64,000 bases of DNA from ZC4RG30 sp964396335 (GTDB lineage: Bacteria > Pseudomonadota > Gammaproteobacteria > Steroidobacterales > Steroidobacteraceae): the NCBI GenBank assembly GCA_964396335.1, contig CAYNEX010000001.1:15719-79718 (forward strand), in the 5' to 3' direction. Under the pieces are notes generated by a model, which saw nothing but the letters and a program-made list of their open reading frames with translations, ran no database searches and had not been told where the DNA came from. Of the stretch, positions 37,504 through 46,933 are shown in pieces; position 1 is the first letter of the stretch, and every line of letters starts with the position of its first letter. The position numbers and the translations under genes were made by a program.

Positions 37504-38394
37504 TCAGGCTCTCCGCGACGCGGTCTTCGACTTGCGGGCGGCCGGCGTCGTGACCTTCTTTGGTGGTTTGCGCGCCGCCGGTTTCGCGGCGGCGCCGGCG
37601 CCGCCGCGATTGAGGCTGCGCTGCAGGATCTCCATCAGGTCCACGACATTGCCGCCGCCGGCCTGCGGTTCTGCATCCGGCGCCTCGAAGTGCGAGATCT
37701 CCTTGCCGCTGCGGATCTTCTTCTCGATGGCCGCCTCGACCCGCTGGCGGAATTCATCGTGGAACTCGTTCGGGTCGAAACGTTTTTCGGTGGTCTGTTC
37801 GATCAGCGCCTTGGCCAGTTTCAGTTCGCCGGCGGCCAGTTCCGGCATGTCGCCCATCGGGATGTCGCGGATGGTGCGGATTTCATCCTTGAAATAGAGC
37901 TGGTGCATGGCCATGCCGCCCTCGACCGGGCGTACGACTACCACATATTCGCGCCCCCGTGCCGCCCAGCGCCCGATCGCGCAGAGTCCCGTCTCGCGCA
38001 TCGCTTCGTTCAGCAGCGCATACGGCTTGGCGCCATGTTTCGATGGCGCCAGCAGGTAGGTGCGGTCGAAGAACACCGGATCCACCGTTTCGAGCGGCAC
38101 AAACTCGATGATGTTGATCGGTCTGGTGCCGGCTTCCTCCAGCGCCTTGATCTCCTCGGGCTTGAACAGCACGTAGCGGTCCTTCTCGTACTCATAGCCC
38201 TTGACCATTTCCGAGCGCTGCACGACTTCACCATCCAGCGCACAGATGTACTGCTGCTTCACGCGCGCGCCATCCTTGGCGTGCAGCAGGTTGAAGGACA
38301 GGCGGCTGGAGGAGACCTCGGCCGAATACACATCCACGGGGATGTTGACCAGGCCGAAGGAAATGCTGACGGAAGCGAACGATCGGGCAGCCAT
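37504..38394 (-). CDS. ku: Non-homologous end joining protein Ku
   Basis: A 296-residue bacterial Ku. It has the Ku core (ASVSISFGLVNIPVDVYSA, HAKDGARVKQQYICALDGEVVQRSEMVKGYEY, EFVPLETVDPVFFDRTYLL, KPYALLNEAMRETG). The C-terminal tail is rich in Lys, Ala and Pro and would help DNA binding and ligase recruitment. Ku threads onto double-strand ends and recruits the multifunctional ligase LigD; no ligD gene is in the window. The ATG at 38394 is the natural family start (MAARSFASVSISFG). It is followed directly by the MerR-TPR gene. Confidence 0.95.
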   Translation of the reverse strand: MAARSFASVSISFGLVNIPVDVYSAEVSSSRLSFNLLHAKDGARVKQQYICALDGEVVQRSEMVKGYEYEKDRYVLFKPEEIKALEEAGTRPINIIEFVPLETVDPVFFDRTYLLAPSKHGAKPYALLNEAMRETGLCAIGRWAARGREYVVVVRPVEGGMAMHQLYFKDEIRTIRDIPMGDMPELAAGELKLAKALIEQTTEKRFDPNEFHDEFRQRVEAAIEKKIRSGKEISHFEAPDAEPQAGGGNVVDLMEILQRSLNRGGAGAAAKPAARKPPKKVTTPAARKSKTASRRA

Positions 38395-38481
38395 GGCGAG
38401 ACCTCGGCGGAAAGGTCCCATCAAGGGTCCGGGCCGTACTGGTGATGCACAACGCATCAGGTTCGCGGCCTGCTGTAGGAC

Positions 38482-38509
38482 TTCGACGCATGTGCTAAAA
38501 AGTGTCGAA
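38482..38509. promoter_or_regulatory. Inverted repeat between ku and the PKD metalloprotease gene
   Basis: TTCGACGC and GTGTCGAA form an 8-base inverted repeat with one G-T pair and a 12-base spacer. It lies in the divergent intergenic region 15 bases before the ATG at 38524, where an operator or a small 5' hairpin could sit. Confidence 0.35.
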
Positions 38510-38523
38510 CGGGGAGGAAGACG

Positions 38524-40860
38524 ATGTCGCGTTGGCGTCGCCGGTTGATTGAGTGCATGCAGCCGGATCCGGCAGGTCCCCGTCCGGTCGACGGCGCGAT
38601 CGCGCAGGCCCGCGGAAAAGCGCCGCTCAGCCCGGTCCTTTCCTTTCTGTTGCTGGTCCTTGCCGCCTGTGGCGGAGGCAGTGGAGGCGACAGTCATCCA
38701 CCGCCACCAACACCCCCGCCACCGCAGAACGCCGCGCCGGTGGCGCACGCCGGCAACGCACAGACCGTGCATGCGCATGTTCCAGTCACGCTGAATGGCG
38801 CCGGCAGCCGCGACCCTGATGGCAGCATCGCCAGCTGGGCATGGACGCAGACGGCGGGTCCTTCCGTCACTCTGACCAACGCGACCTCCGCCACCCCTGG
38901 CTTCATCGCGCCGCAGGTTGATTCGAGCGACGCGCTGACATTCAGTCTGGTGGTCACGGACAACCGTGGCGCCGCCAGTTCGCCGGCCACCGTGCAGGTC
39001 TCGGTCGAACCCAATGCCCGGCCGGTGGCGCTGGCCACGGCACCGGCCGCCGTGCGCCCCGGCAATGTGGTGACGCTGGATGCGTCCGGCAGCAGTGACG
39101 CCGACGACGGCATTGCCTCCTACGCGTGGACCCAGACCGCGGGACCGCAGGTCAGCCTCAGCAGTGCCGGTGCGGTGAATCCCGGCTTCGTCACGCCCCA
39201 GGGTGCATTGGGCAGCACACTGACCTTTTCACTGGTGGTGCGTGACCGACGGGGTGCCGCCAGCGCCCCGGCCAGCGTCACCATCAATGTGGAGCCGGCG
39301 GCCGACGGGGTGGTGACGGGCATCGTCAGCTTTGCACGCGTGCCGTTCTCGCAGGTGGCGCCGCGCGGTCTCGATTACGCCAACCCGCTGTGGCAGCCGG
39401 CGCGCGGTGTGATGGTCCGCGCCGTGCGTGCCAACGACCAGCTGGTGCTGGCCACCGGCACCACCGATTCCAGCGGTGCCTACAGCCTGCCGGTACCGCC
39501 GGACACCGGCGTTGTCATCGAAGTGATCGCGCGCATGCAGCGGACGTTCCCCCAGCCCCTGCCGCACTGGGACGTGCGGGTGCAGGATGGTGCCGCAGGC
39601 TCGCCATACCGTTTCACCAGTGCGGTCTTCAACAGCAGCCTCGGCGCGATGGACATCGAGATGCACACTGGCATTTCGCCCGCCGGGACCGCCGTCGGAC
39701 CCCGTCACTCGGGCCCGTTCGCCATCCTCGACACGCTGCATACCGGACTCACCGCGATCGCCGACACCGGCATCGCGGTGGAGGCTGTGAATCCCAACCT
39801 GGTGGTCGACTGGGGCAGCCAGAACCAGGGCACCTACTTCACTGCGCCGGTCGGCCAGCCGCCGCAGATCAAGCTGCTGTCCGACCTGACCGAGGACACC
39901 GACGAGTTCGACCAGCACGTGATCGCGCATGAACTGGGCCACCACCTTGAATATGCGTACTCCCGGGCCGACAGCATCGGCGGCAGCCATGGGCTGGGCG
40001 ACCGGCTGGATGCGCGCGTCGCCTTCGGCGAAGGCTTTGGTTATGCCTTCGCGGCTATCGTGCTGGACGACCCGGATGCGCGGGACAGCTTCGTGTTCAA
40101 CGGCACCTCTGTTTCATCGGGTTTCAATGTGGAGGTGAACCCTCCGGCGCAGGCGCAGGCTGGTGCCGGCTGCTGGTGCAGCGAGACCTCGGTGTGGTCC
40201 ATCCTGTGGGATCTCTACGATGCCGACAATGACGGTGCGGACCAGGTGACGCTGGGCTTCAAGCCGATCTGGCAGGTGATCACCGGCGCGCAGAAGCGAA
40301 CCCGCTCGCTGACCACGATCTACAGCTTCATTGCCGCGCTGAAGAGTGCGCAGCCGGCGGAAGCTGCGGCCATTGATGCGCTGGTCGCGGCGCAGAACAT
40401 CACCACCGCCGGACTCGACGCCTTTGCCTCCACCGAAGTGCAGGCGCCATTCCCCGGCATCCTGCCGTTGTTTGCGCCCATTGTGGTGGACGGGCCGCCG
40501 GTCGTGGTGCGCAACACCGATGATGGCGGGCGCCACAACAAGGCCGGCAATCGCCGCTTCCTGCGTTTCACCGCCCCGGCTGATGGCGCCGTGCGCATCT
40601 CCGTCAGTACTTCCAATCCCGATCCGCAATCCGATCCGGATTTCTACGTCTACCGCGGCTCACCGGACGGAAGCGCGGCGGGCGGCCTGTGGGCGGTCTC
40701 GTTCGATCCGCCGCCGCAGGCGGCCGAAGTCCGCACCATTCCGGTCAGCGCCGGAGTGGTCTACATCATCGATGCCTACGACTGCGCCAATGGCTGCGAC
40801 ACGCCGCAGGGCACGCCGGGCGACTACGACCTCACCGTGACGGTGACCACGGCACCGTAG
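38524..40860 (+). CDS. PKD-domain lipoprotein with zinc metalloprotease motif
   Basis: A 778-residue protein. A rather long N-terminal region precedes a lipoprotein signal (LLLVLAAC, Cys49). Two PKD-type Ig modules follow (about 75-165 and 170-260), each with SWAWTQTAGP or SYAWTQTAGP and LTFSLVV(T/R)D. A carboxypeptidase-regulatory-like beta domain (about 265-390, TDSSGAYSLPVPPDTGV) precedes the catalytic part with HELGHH at residues 469-474, a zincin HExxH motif. The C-terminus (about 660-778) is a beta-sandwich resembling bacterial pre-peptidase domains (RFLRFTAPADGAVRISVS). It has a strong GGGGAGGAA ribosome-binding site. It is probably a cell-surface or secreted protease; the third zinc ligand is not certain. 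Confidence 0.82.
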   Translation: MSRWRRRLIECMQPDPAGPRPVDGAIAQARGKAPLSPVLSFLLLVLAACGGGSGGDSHPPPPTPPPPQNAAPVAHAGNAQTVHAHVPVTLNGAGSRDPDGSIASWAWTQTAGPSVTLTNATSATPGFIAPQVDSSDALTFSLVVTDNRGAASSPATVQVSVEPNARPVALATAPAAVRPGNVVTLDASGSSDADDGIASYAWTQTAGPQVSLSSAGAVNPGFVTPQGALGSTLTFSLVVRDRRGAASAPASVTINVEPAADGVVTGIVSFARVPFSQVAPRGLDYANPLWQPARGVMVRAVRANDQLVLATGTTDSSGAYSLPVPPDTGVVIEVIARMQRTFPQPLPHWDVRVQDGAAGSPYRFTSAVFNSSLGAMDIEMHTGISPAGTAVGPRHSGPFAILDTLHTGLTAIADTGIAVEAVNPNLVVDWGSQNQGTYFTAPVGQPPQIKLLSDLTEDTDEFDQHVIAHELGHHLEYAYSRADSIGGSHGLGDRLDARVAFGEGFGYAFAAIVLDDPDARDSFVFNGTSVSSGFNVEVNPPAQAQAGAGCWCSETSVWSILWDLYDADNDGADQVTLGFKPIWQVITGAQKRTRSLTTIYSFIAALKSAQPAEAAAIDALVAAQNITTAGLDAFASTEVQAPFPGILPLFAPIVVDGPPVVVRNTDDGGRHNKAGNRRFLRFTAPADGAVRISVSTSNPDPQSDPDFYVYRGSPDGSAAGGLWAVSFDPPPQAAEVRTIPVSAGVVYIIDAYDCANGCDTPQGTPGDYDLTVTVTTAP

Positions 40861-40982
40861 CGACAGCGGTTCCAGACGCGCTGTAATCGCTATTGCCCGC
40901 GACCGGAAAGGCTTGTTGTGTGCGCAAGTGGACGGCATGGCGTCGCGATCCGGTGACGCCTGAGTGCTCCGCATGTCCGCTG

Positions 40983-40988
40983 TATACT
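40983..40988 (+). promoter_or_regulatory. Candidate -10 element of the RND efflux operon
   Basis: TATACT (context GCTGTATACTTG) lies 58 bases before the ATG at 41046. The -35 region is weak. Confidence 0.4.
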
Positions 40989-41045
40989 TGCGCTCCTCCC
41001 CCACACCAGGCGACTACCGGGACCACGTGTTCCGGCGCGACTCCT

Positions 41046-42236
41046 ATGCTTTCGAATTCCGTCTCTCATCGCATCCCGACGATCCTGTTCCTGACGCTGC
41101 TCGCTGCCTGCTCCGGCCAGTCCAGCCAGGAAGCGTCCCCGCCGCCACCCATGGAAGTCCCCGTGGCCACCGTGCTCGAGCGCGAGATCAGCGAGTGGGA
41201 TGAATACACCGGTCGCCTCGAGGCGGTCGAGACGGTCGAGATCCGCCCGCAGGTGTCCGGTTACCTGCAGCAGGTGAACTTCGAGGAAGGCCGTGACGTC
41301 CGCAAGGGCGACGTGCTGTTCGTGATCGATCCGCGGCCGTACCAGGCCGAGTTCGACCGCGCGCAGGCCGAAGTGGAGCGGGCCCGCACGGCCGCGACGC
41401 TGGCGCAGACCGACCTGCAGCGCGCCGAGCGCCTGGTGGCGACGCGCGCCATCTCGCAGGAGGAATTCGACGCCCGCGTGGCGGCACGCACCAGCGCCGA
41501 GGCTGCCGTGAAGGCTGCCGAAGCGGCGGTGGCCGTCGCGCGCCTGAACCTTGCCTATACGCGCGTGACCTCGCCGATCGACGGTCGCGTCGGCCGCGCC
41601 GAAGTGACGGTGGGCAACCTTGTCACCGGCGGCCTGAATGGCCAGGCCACGCGCCTGACCACGGTGGTGTCGCTGTCGCCGATGTATGCGTATTTCGAAG
41701 CCTCGGAGAAGGACTACCTGAAGTACATGGACCTGGCGCGCAGCGGCCAGCGGCCGCTGTCCCGCGAGCACGCCAATCCGGTGCGCATGGCGGTGGGCAA
41801 CGAGACCGAATTCCGCCACGAGGGATACATGGACTTCGTCGACAACCGCGTCGACGCCGGCACCGGCACACTGATGGCCCGCGCCGTGTTCCCGAACCCG
41901 GATCGCTTCCTGGTGCCCGGCATGTTCGTGCGCGTGCGGCTGCTCGGCACCAGCAAGTACACCGGCGCGCTGATCAATGACCGCGCCATCCTCACCGACC
42001 AGGACCGACGCTTCGTGCTGGTGGTGGGCGAGGGCAATACGCTGGAGTATCGCGCCATCACCACCGGCCCGATGGTCGACGGCCTGCGGGCCGTGCGCAG
42101 CGGCCTGGAGGGCGGCGAACGCATCGTGATCAATGGCCTGCAGCGGGTGCGGCCGGGCATGGTCGTGACCCCGCGCATGGTGTCCATGGATGGAGAGCCG
42201 CTGGCCGGCCCGGCCGCGGCCCCTTCGGAAGAATGA
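41046..42236 (+). CDS. RND efflux periplasmic adaptor (membrane fusion) lipoprotein
   Basis: A 396-residue adaptor of the MexE/AcrA type. The signal ends in LLAAC (lipid cysteine at residue 22). The lipoyl half-motifs (VEIRPQVSGYLQQVNFEEGRDVRKGDVLFVIDPRPY and LAYTRVTSPIDGRVG) flank a coiled-coil hairpin (about 105-165). A beta-barrel and membrane-proximal domain follow. It links the inner-membrane pump to the outer-membrane channel. It is the first gene of a three-gene operon; the pump starts 10 bases after its stop. The drug or metabolite exported is unknown. Confidence 0.94.
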   Translation: MLSNSVSHRIPTILFLTLLAACSGQSSQEASPPPPMEVPVATVLEREISEWDEYTGRLEAVETVEIRPQVSGYLQQVNFEEGRDVRKGDVLFVIDPRPYQAEFDRAQAEVERARTAATLAQTDLQRAERLVATRAISQEEFDARVAARTSAEAAVKAAEAAVAVARLNLAYTRVTSPIDGRVGRAEVTVGNLVTGGLNGQATRLTTVVSLSPMYAYFEASEKDYLKYMDLARSGQRPLSREHANPVRMAVGNETEFRHEGYMDFVDNRVDAGTGTLMARAVFPNPDRFLVPGMFVRVRLLGTSKYTGALINDRAILTDQDRRFVLVVGEGNTLEYRAITTGPMVDGLRAVRSGLEGGERIVINGLQRVRPGMVVTPRMVSMDGEPLAGPAAAPSEE

Positions 42237-42246
42237 ACGGCCGCAC

Positions 42247-45200
42247 ATGAAGTTCTCGCACTTCTTCATCGACCGCCCGATCTTCGCGGGCGTCCTCTCC
42301 ATCATCATCTTCCTGGCGGGCCTGCTGTCGCTGCAGGTGCTGCCGGTCAGCGAGTACCCGGAAGTCGCGCCCCCCTCGGTGGTGGTGAACACCTCCTATC
42401 CGGGCGCCAGCCCGGCCGTGATCGCCGAAACCGTGGCCGCACCGCTGGAGCAGGCCATCAATGGCGTCGAGAACATGCTCTACATGTCCTCGCAGGCCTC
42501 CTCCTCCGGCGCGCTGATGCTGACGGTGACCTTCGACGTGGGCACCGACATCAACCTGGCGCAGGTGCAGGTGCAGAACCGCGTCGCGCAGGCGCTGTCG
42601 CGACTGCCCGAGGAAGTGCGGCAGATCGGCGTTACCACGGTGAAGAGCAACCCGAACATCACCATGTTCGTGCAGCTGGTGTCGCCGAACGGCCGGTATG
42701 ACCTGAAGTACCTGCGCAACTATGCCGAGCTGCAGGTGCGCGACTCGCTGGCGCGCATCCCCGGCATGGGCCAGGTGGAGGTGTTCGGTGGTGGTCCGTA
42801 CGCGATGCGCATCTGGCTGGATCCGCAGCGCGTGGCCGCGCGCGGCATGACCGCCGGCGACGTGGTGGCCGCCATCCGCGAACAGAACGTGCAGGTGCCG
42901 GCCGGCATCGTCGGCGCGCAGCCGATGACACCGGGCGTCAACCAGCAGCTGATGATCAATGCCTACGGACGGCTGGCCTCCGAGGAGGAGTTCGGCAACA
43001 TCATCATCAAGACCGGTGATGATGGCGAGCTGACCCGCCTGCGCGATGTGGCGCGGGTGGAGCTGGGCACCTCCGAGTACGGCATCCTGGGATACCTCGA
43101 CGGCATGCCGGCGGTGGCCATCGCCATCTTCCAGGCGCCGGGTTCGAACGCCCTGCAGCTGGCCGACAACGTGCGCGCCACCATGGAAGACCTGGCCCGC
43201 AATTTCCCCGAGGGGCTGGAGTACCGCGTGGTCTACGACCCCACGCAGTTCGTGCGGCACTCCATCGATGCGGTGGTCGAGACCCTGCTGGAGGCCATCC
43301 TGCTGGTGGTGCTGGTGGTGGTGCTGTTCCTGCAGACCTGGCGGGCCTCGATCATCCCGCTGCTGGCCGTGCCGGTGTCCATCGTCGGCACCTTCGCGGT
43401 GCTGCACCTGCTGGGCTTCTCGATCAACACCCTGTCTCTGTTCGGCCTGGTGCTGGCCATCGGCATCGTGGTGGACGACGCCATCGTGGTGGTGGAGAAC
43501 GTCGAGCGCAACATCGCCGACGGGCTCTCGCCGCGCGCCGCCACCTTCAAGGCCATGGACGAGGTCAGCGGTCCGATCATTGCCATCGCACTGGTGCTGA
43601 CCTCGGTGTTCATCCCGATCGCCTTCATCGGCGGCCTCACCGGCAGCTTCTACCGGCAGTTCGCCATCACCATCGCCATCTCGACGCTGATCTCGGCATT
43701 CAACTCGCTGACGCTGTCCCCGGCGCTGGCGGCGGTGCTGCTGAAGCCGCATGACGCGCCGAAGGATGTGGTCACGCGATTCCTCGACCGCACGCTGGGC
43801 GGCGTGTTCCGGCCCTTCAACCGCTTCTTCACCCGCGCCTCGCAGCGCTACAGTCGCGGCGTGGCGCAGGTGCTGCGCAAGAGCGCGGTGGCGATGCTGG
43901 TGTATGGCGGCCTGCTGCTGCTGGGCGCGTTCGCGCTGATGCGCGTGCCGCAGGGCTTCGTGCCGGTGCAGGACAAGGATTACATCATCGCCTTTGCGCA
44001 GCTGCCCGACGCCGCCTCGCTGGAGCGCACCGAGGAGGTGATCTCCCGCATGAAGGACCTCATCTTCGAGGAAGAGGGCGTCGAGTCGGTGATCGCCTTC
44101 TCCGGCCTGTCGGTGACCGCCGGCTTCGGCGTGGCCTCGAACAGCGGCGTGGTGTTCGCGACGCTCGAGCCGAAGGCGAAGCGCAGCGGCGGCCGCACGG
44201 CCAATGAGATCCTGGAATCCGTGCAGGGCCGCCTGTTCGCCATCGAGGATGCGTTCGTCGGCGTGGCGCCTCCGCCTCCGGTTGAGGGCATGGGCACGCT
44301 GGGCGGCTTCAAGATGCAGATCGAGGACCGCGGTTCGCTCGGATACCAGGAACTGGACCGCGTGCTGCAGGATTTCCTCGCGGCCGCCAACCAGACGCCC
44401 GGCGTCACCGGCGTGTTCTCCAACTACCTGGTGAACGTGCCGCAGGTTTATGCGGACATCGACCGCGAGAAGGCCAAGCGCGACAACGTGCCGCTGGCCA
44501 ATGTGTTCGAGGCGCTGCAGGTGTACCTGGGTTCACTGTATGTCAACGACCTGAACCTGTTCGGCCGCAGCTACCAGGTGGTGGCGCAGGCCGACGCGCC
44601 CTTCCGCGCGCACAAGGAGCAGATCCTCGACCTGAAGACCCGCAACCTGAAGGGCGACATGGTGCCGCTGTCGTCGGTGGTCACGGTGAAGGACAGCTAC
44701 GGTCCGGACAGCGTGATCCACTACAACGGCTTCCTGGCCGCGGACGTGAACGGCCAGGCGGCGCCCGGCGTCAGTTCCACCACCGCGCTGGATGCCATGG
44801 AGAAGCTGGCGCGCGAGATCCTGCCGGCCGGCGTGGCGTTCGAGTGGACCGACCTCTCCTACCAGGAGGTGATGTCGCGCGGCAGTGCCACGCTGGTGTT
44901 CCCGCTGTGCGTGCTGCTGGCCTTCCTGGTGCTGGCCGCGCAGTACGAGAGCTGGACGCTGCCGCTGGCGGTGATCCTGATCGTGCCGATGTGCATTGTC
45001 TCGGCACTCACCGGCGTCTGGCTGATGGGCGGAGACAACAACATCTTCACCAAGATCGGTTTCCTGGTGCTGGTGGGGCTGGCGTGCAAGAACGCCATCC
45101 TGATCGTCGAATTCGCCGTGCACCTGGAGGAGCAGGGCCGCAAGGTGATGGATGCGGCCATCGAGGCCTGCCGCCTGCGCCTGCGTCCCATCATCATGAC

Positions 45201-45402
45201 CTCGCTCGCGTTCATCATGGGCGTGGTGCCGCTGATGCTGTCCACCGGTGCCGGTTCGGAAATGCGGCGCGCGATGGGCGTGGCGGTGTTCTCCGGCATG
45301 CTGGGAGTGACCTTCTTCGGCCTGTTCCTGACGCCGGTGTTCTATGTGCTGATCCGCGGCTTCCTGAAGAGCCGCCGAGAGGATGTGGATGTTGCGGTCT
45401 GA
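42247..45402 (+). CDS. RND (HAE1) efflux pump, inner-membrane transporter
   Basis: A 1051-residue polytopic transporter of the MexF/AcrB type. The first helix reads FFIDRPIFAGVLSIIIFLAGL. GLVLAIGIVVDDAIVVVENVERN carries the two adjacent aspartates of the proton relay in helix 4. The second half has the repeat LVGLACKNAILIVEFA. Large periplasmic porter loops follow helices 1 and 7 as expected. It exports compounds in exchange for protons together with the adaptor and outer-membrane channel beside it. The ATG at 42247 matches the family start (MKFSHFFIDRP). Confidence 0.96.
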   Translation: MKFSHFFIDRPIFAGVLSIIIFLAGLLSLQVLPVSEYPEVAPPSVVVNTSYPGASPAVIAETVAAPLEQAINGVENMLYMSSQASSSGALMLTVTFDVGTDINLAQVQVQNRVAQALSRLPEEVRQIGVTTVKSNPNITMFVQLVSPNGRYDLKYLRNYAELQVRDSLARIPGMGQVEVFGGGPYAMRIWLDPQRVAARGMTAGDVVAAIREQNVQVPAGIVGAQPMTPGVNQQLMINAYGRLASEEEFGNIIIKTGDDGELTRLRDVARVELGTSEYGILGYLDGMPAVAIAIFQAPGSNALQLADNVRATMEDLARNFPEGLEYRVVYDPTQFVRHSIDAVVETLLEAILLVVLVVVLFLQTWRASIIPLLAVPVSIVGTFAVLHLLGFSINTLSLFGLVLAIGIVVDDAIVVVENVERNIADGLSPRAATFKAMDEVSGPIIAIALVLTSVFIPIAFIGGLTGSFYRQFAITIAISTLISAFNSLTLSPALAAVLLKPHDAPKDVVTRFLDRTLGGVFRPFNRFFTRASQRYSRGVAQVLRKSAVAMLVYGGLLLLGAFALMRVPQGFVPVQDKDYIIAFAQLPDAASLERTEEVISRMKDLIFEEEGVESVIAFSGLSVTAGFGVASNSGVVFATLEPKAKRSGGRTANEILESVQGRLFAIEDAFVGVAPPPPVEGMGTLGGFKMQIEDRGSLGYQELDRVLQDFLAAANQTPGVTGVFSNYLVNVPQVYADIDREKAKRDNVPLANVFEALQVYLGSLYVNDLNLFGRSYQVVAQADAPFRAHKEQILDLKTRNLKGDMVPLSSVVTVKDSYGPDSVIHYNGFLAADVNGQAAPGVSSTTALDAMEKLAREILPAGVAFEWTDLSYQEVMSRGSATLVFPLCVLLAFLVLAAQYESWTLPLAVILIVPMCIVSALTGVWLMGGDNNIFTKIGFLVLVGLACKNAILIVEFAVHLEEQGRKVMDAAIEACRLRLRPIIMTSLAFIMGVVPLMLSTGAGSEMRRAMGVAVFSGMLGVTFFGLFLTPVFYVLIRGFLKSRREDVDVAV

Positions 45403-46828
45403 TCATCTGTTCCGCGCCGCCTGGGGATTGGCCGGCGTCCTGGCGCTGGCCGGTTGCGCAGTCGGCCCGAATTATCGCGAGCCCGAAATCGATGTCGCCG
45501 ATGAGTTCGCCGCGGCTTCGCTGCTGGCCGGCGAGCAGGGAGCCATCGAACTGCAGTGGTGGCGCCAGTTCAACGATCCGCTGCTCGACGAACTGGTCGA
45601 GGAAGCGGTGCGCAACAACCGCGACCTGGCCGCAGCCACGGCGCGCCTGCGCGCAGCACGTGCGCAGCGCCGCGAGCGCCTGTTCGACTTCCTGCCCAGC
45701 ATCACCGGCAGCGCCAGCTATGACAGCGTGCGGCAGAGCCGCTCCGGCACACCGGGGCTGCCCCCTGGCACCGCGGTGGACCGCGATTACGAGCTGTACG
45801 ACGCGGGCTTCGATGCGGCCTGGGAGATCGACCTGTTCGGGCGTGTGCGACGTGCCAATGAATCGGCCCGGGCGCTGGCGCAGGCCTCGGCCGCGGCGCG
45901 CAACCAGGTGGTGCTGTCGGTGATCGCCGAGGTGGCGCGCAATTATTTCGAGCTGCGCGGTGCGCAGAGCCAGCTGGCCGTGGCGCGCAACAATGCCGAG
46001 AACCAGCAGCGCGCGCTGGAGCTGGTGAACCAGCTGTTCGACGCCGGTCGAGGCACCGCGCTGGATACCGCGCGTGCCACCGCCCAGGTGGAAACCACGC
46101 TGGCCACCGTGCCGCCGCTGGAAGCCGCGGTGGATCGCGCGATGCGACGCATCGCCGTGCTCACCGGGCAGCAGCCGGGTGCGCTGGCGACACGCCTGAC
46201 GCAGGTGCAGGACCTGCCGGCATTGCCGGAGACGATTGCGCTGGGCAATCCGGAAGACCTGCTGCGGCGCCGGCCGGACATCCGCGCCGCCGAGCGCCAG
46301 CTTGCGGCGGCCACCGCGGCCATCGGCGTGCAGGTGGCCGACCTGTTTCCGCGCATCACCATCAATGCCGGCATCGGCCTGACTGCACCGAGCTTCTCCG
46401 CACTGGATGATTCCGGCAACGACCGGCGCAGCTTCGGTCCGGCGTTGAGCTGGGGGCTGTTCGACTTCGGCCATGTGTACCAGCGCATCCGCGCCGCCGA
46501 TGCGCGCAGTGCCGAGGCCCTGGCCAACTATGAGCAGGCCGTGCTGATGGCGCTGGAGGAAACCGAGAACGCCCTGTCGGATTTCGCGCGTGAGCGCCGT
46601 CGCACCGAGCACCTGACACGCGCCGCGGAAGCGAGCCGCACCGCGGCTGACCTCGCCACGCAGCGTTTCGAGGGTGGCGTGTCGGATTTCCTCACCGCGC
46701 TGGATGCCTATCGCACCTCCCTGGAAGCCGAGGACCAGCTGGCCGTGAGCCGCACCCGCGCCGCCACCTCATTGGTGACCATCTACAAGGCGCTGGGCGG
46801 CGGCTGGGAAATCGCGCCGGCGCCGTAG
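45389..46828 (+). CDS. Outer-membrane efflux lipoprotein (NodT/OprM family)
   Basis: A TolC-type channel of about 479 residues. It has a lipoprotein signal (LALAGC), then the family start VGPNYREPEI, WWRQFNDPLLDELVEEAVRNNRDL, and two long alpha-helical repeats. RRRPDIRAAERQLAAATAAIGVQVADLFPRI is the hallmark of the NodT subfamily. I prefer the ATG at 45389, six bases after GAGAGG, over the ATG at 45383. The gene overlaps the end of the pump gene and completes the tripartite system. Confidence 0.95.
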   Translation: MLRSDHLFRAAWGLAGVLALAGCAVGPNYREPEIDVADEFAAASLLAGEQGAIELQWWRQFNDPLLDELVEEAVRNNRDLAAATARLRAARAQRRERLFDFLPSITGSASYDSVRQSRSGTPGLPPGTAVDRDYELYDAGFDAAWEIDLFGRVRRANESARALAQASAAARNQVVLSVIAEVARNYFELRGAQSQLAVARNNAENQQRALELVNQLFDAGRGTALDTARATAQVETTLATVPPLEAAVDRAMRRIAVLTGQQPGALATRLTQVQDLPALPETIALGNPEDLLRRRPDIRAAERQLAAATAAIGVQVADLFPRITINAGIGLTAPSFSALDDSGNDRRSFGPALSWGLFDFGHVYQRIRAADARSAEALANYEQAVLMALEETENALSDFARERRRTEHLTRAAEASRTAADLATQRFEGGVSDFLTALDAYRTSLEAEDQLAVSRTRAATSLVTIYKALGGGWEIAPAP

Positions 46829-46933
46829 GTGCTGTAGGAACGCTCCGACGCAGCATTGCAGCCATTGCATGCAGCGGCGCATGCTGTGAGCCGGTCGATC
46901 AGCGCGGGTCCCATGTTCCGCGAGGAGCCTTCC

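Noticed and set aside
37504..38394. A LigD partner for Ku in this neighbourhood
   Set aside because: None of the genes in the window has a ligase, polymerase or phosphoesterase motif of LigD.
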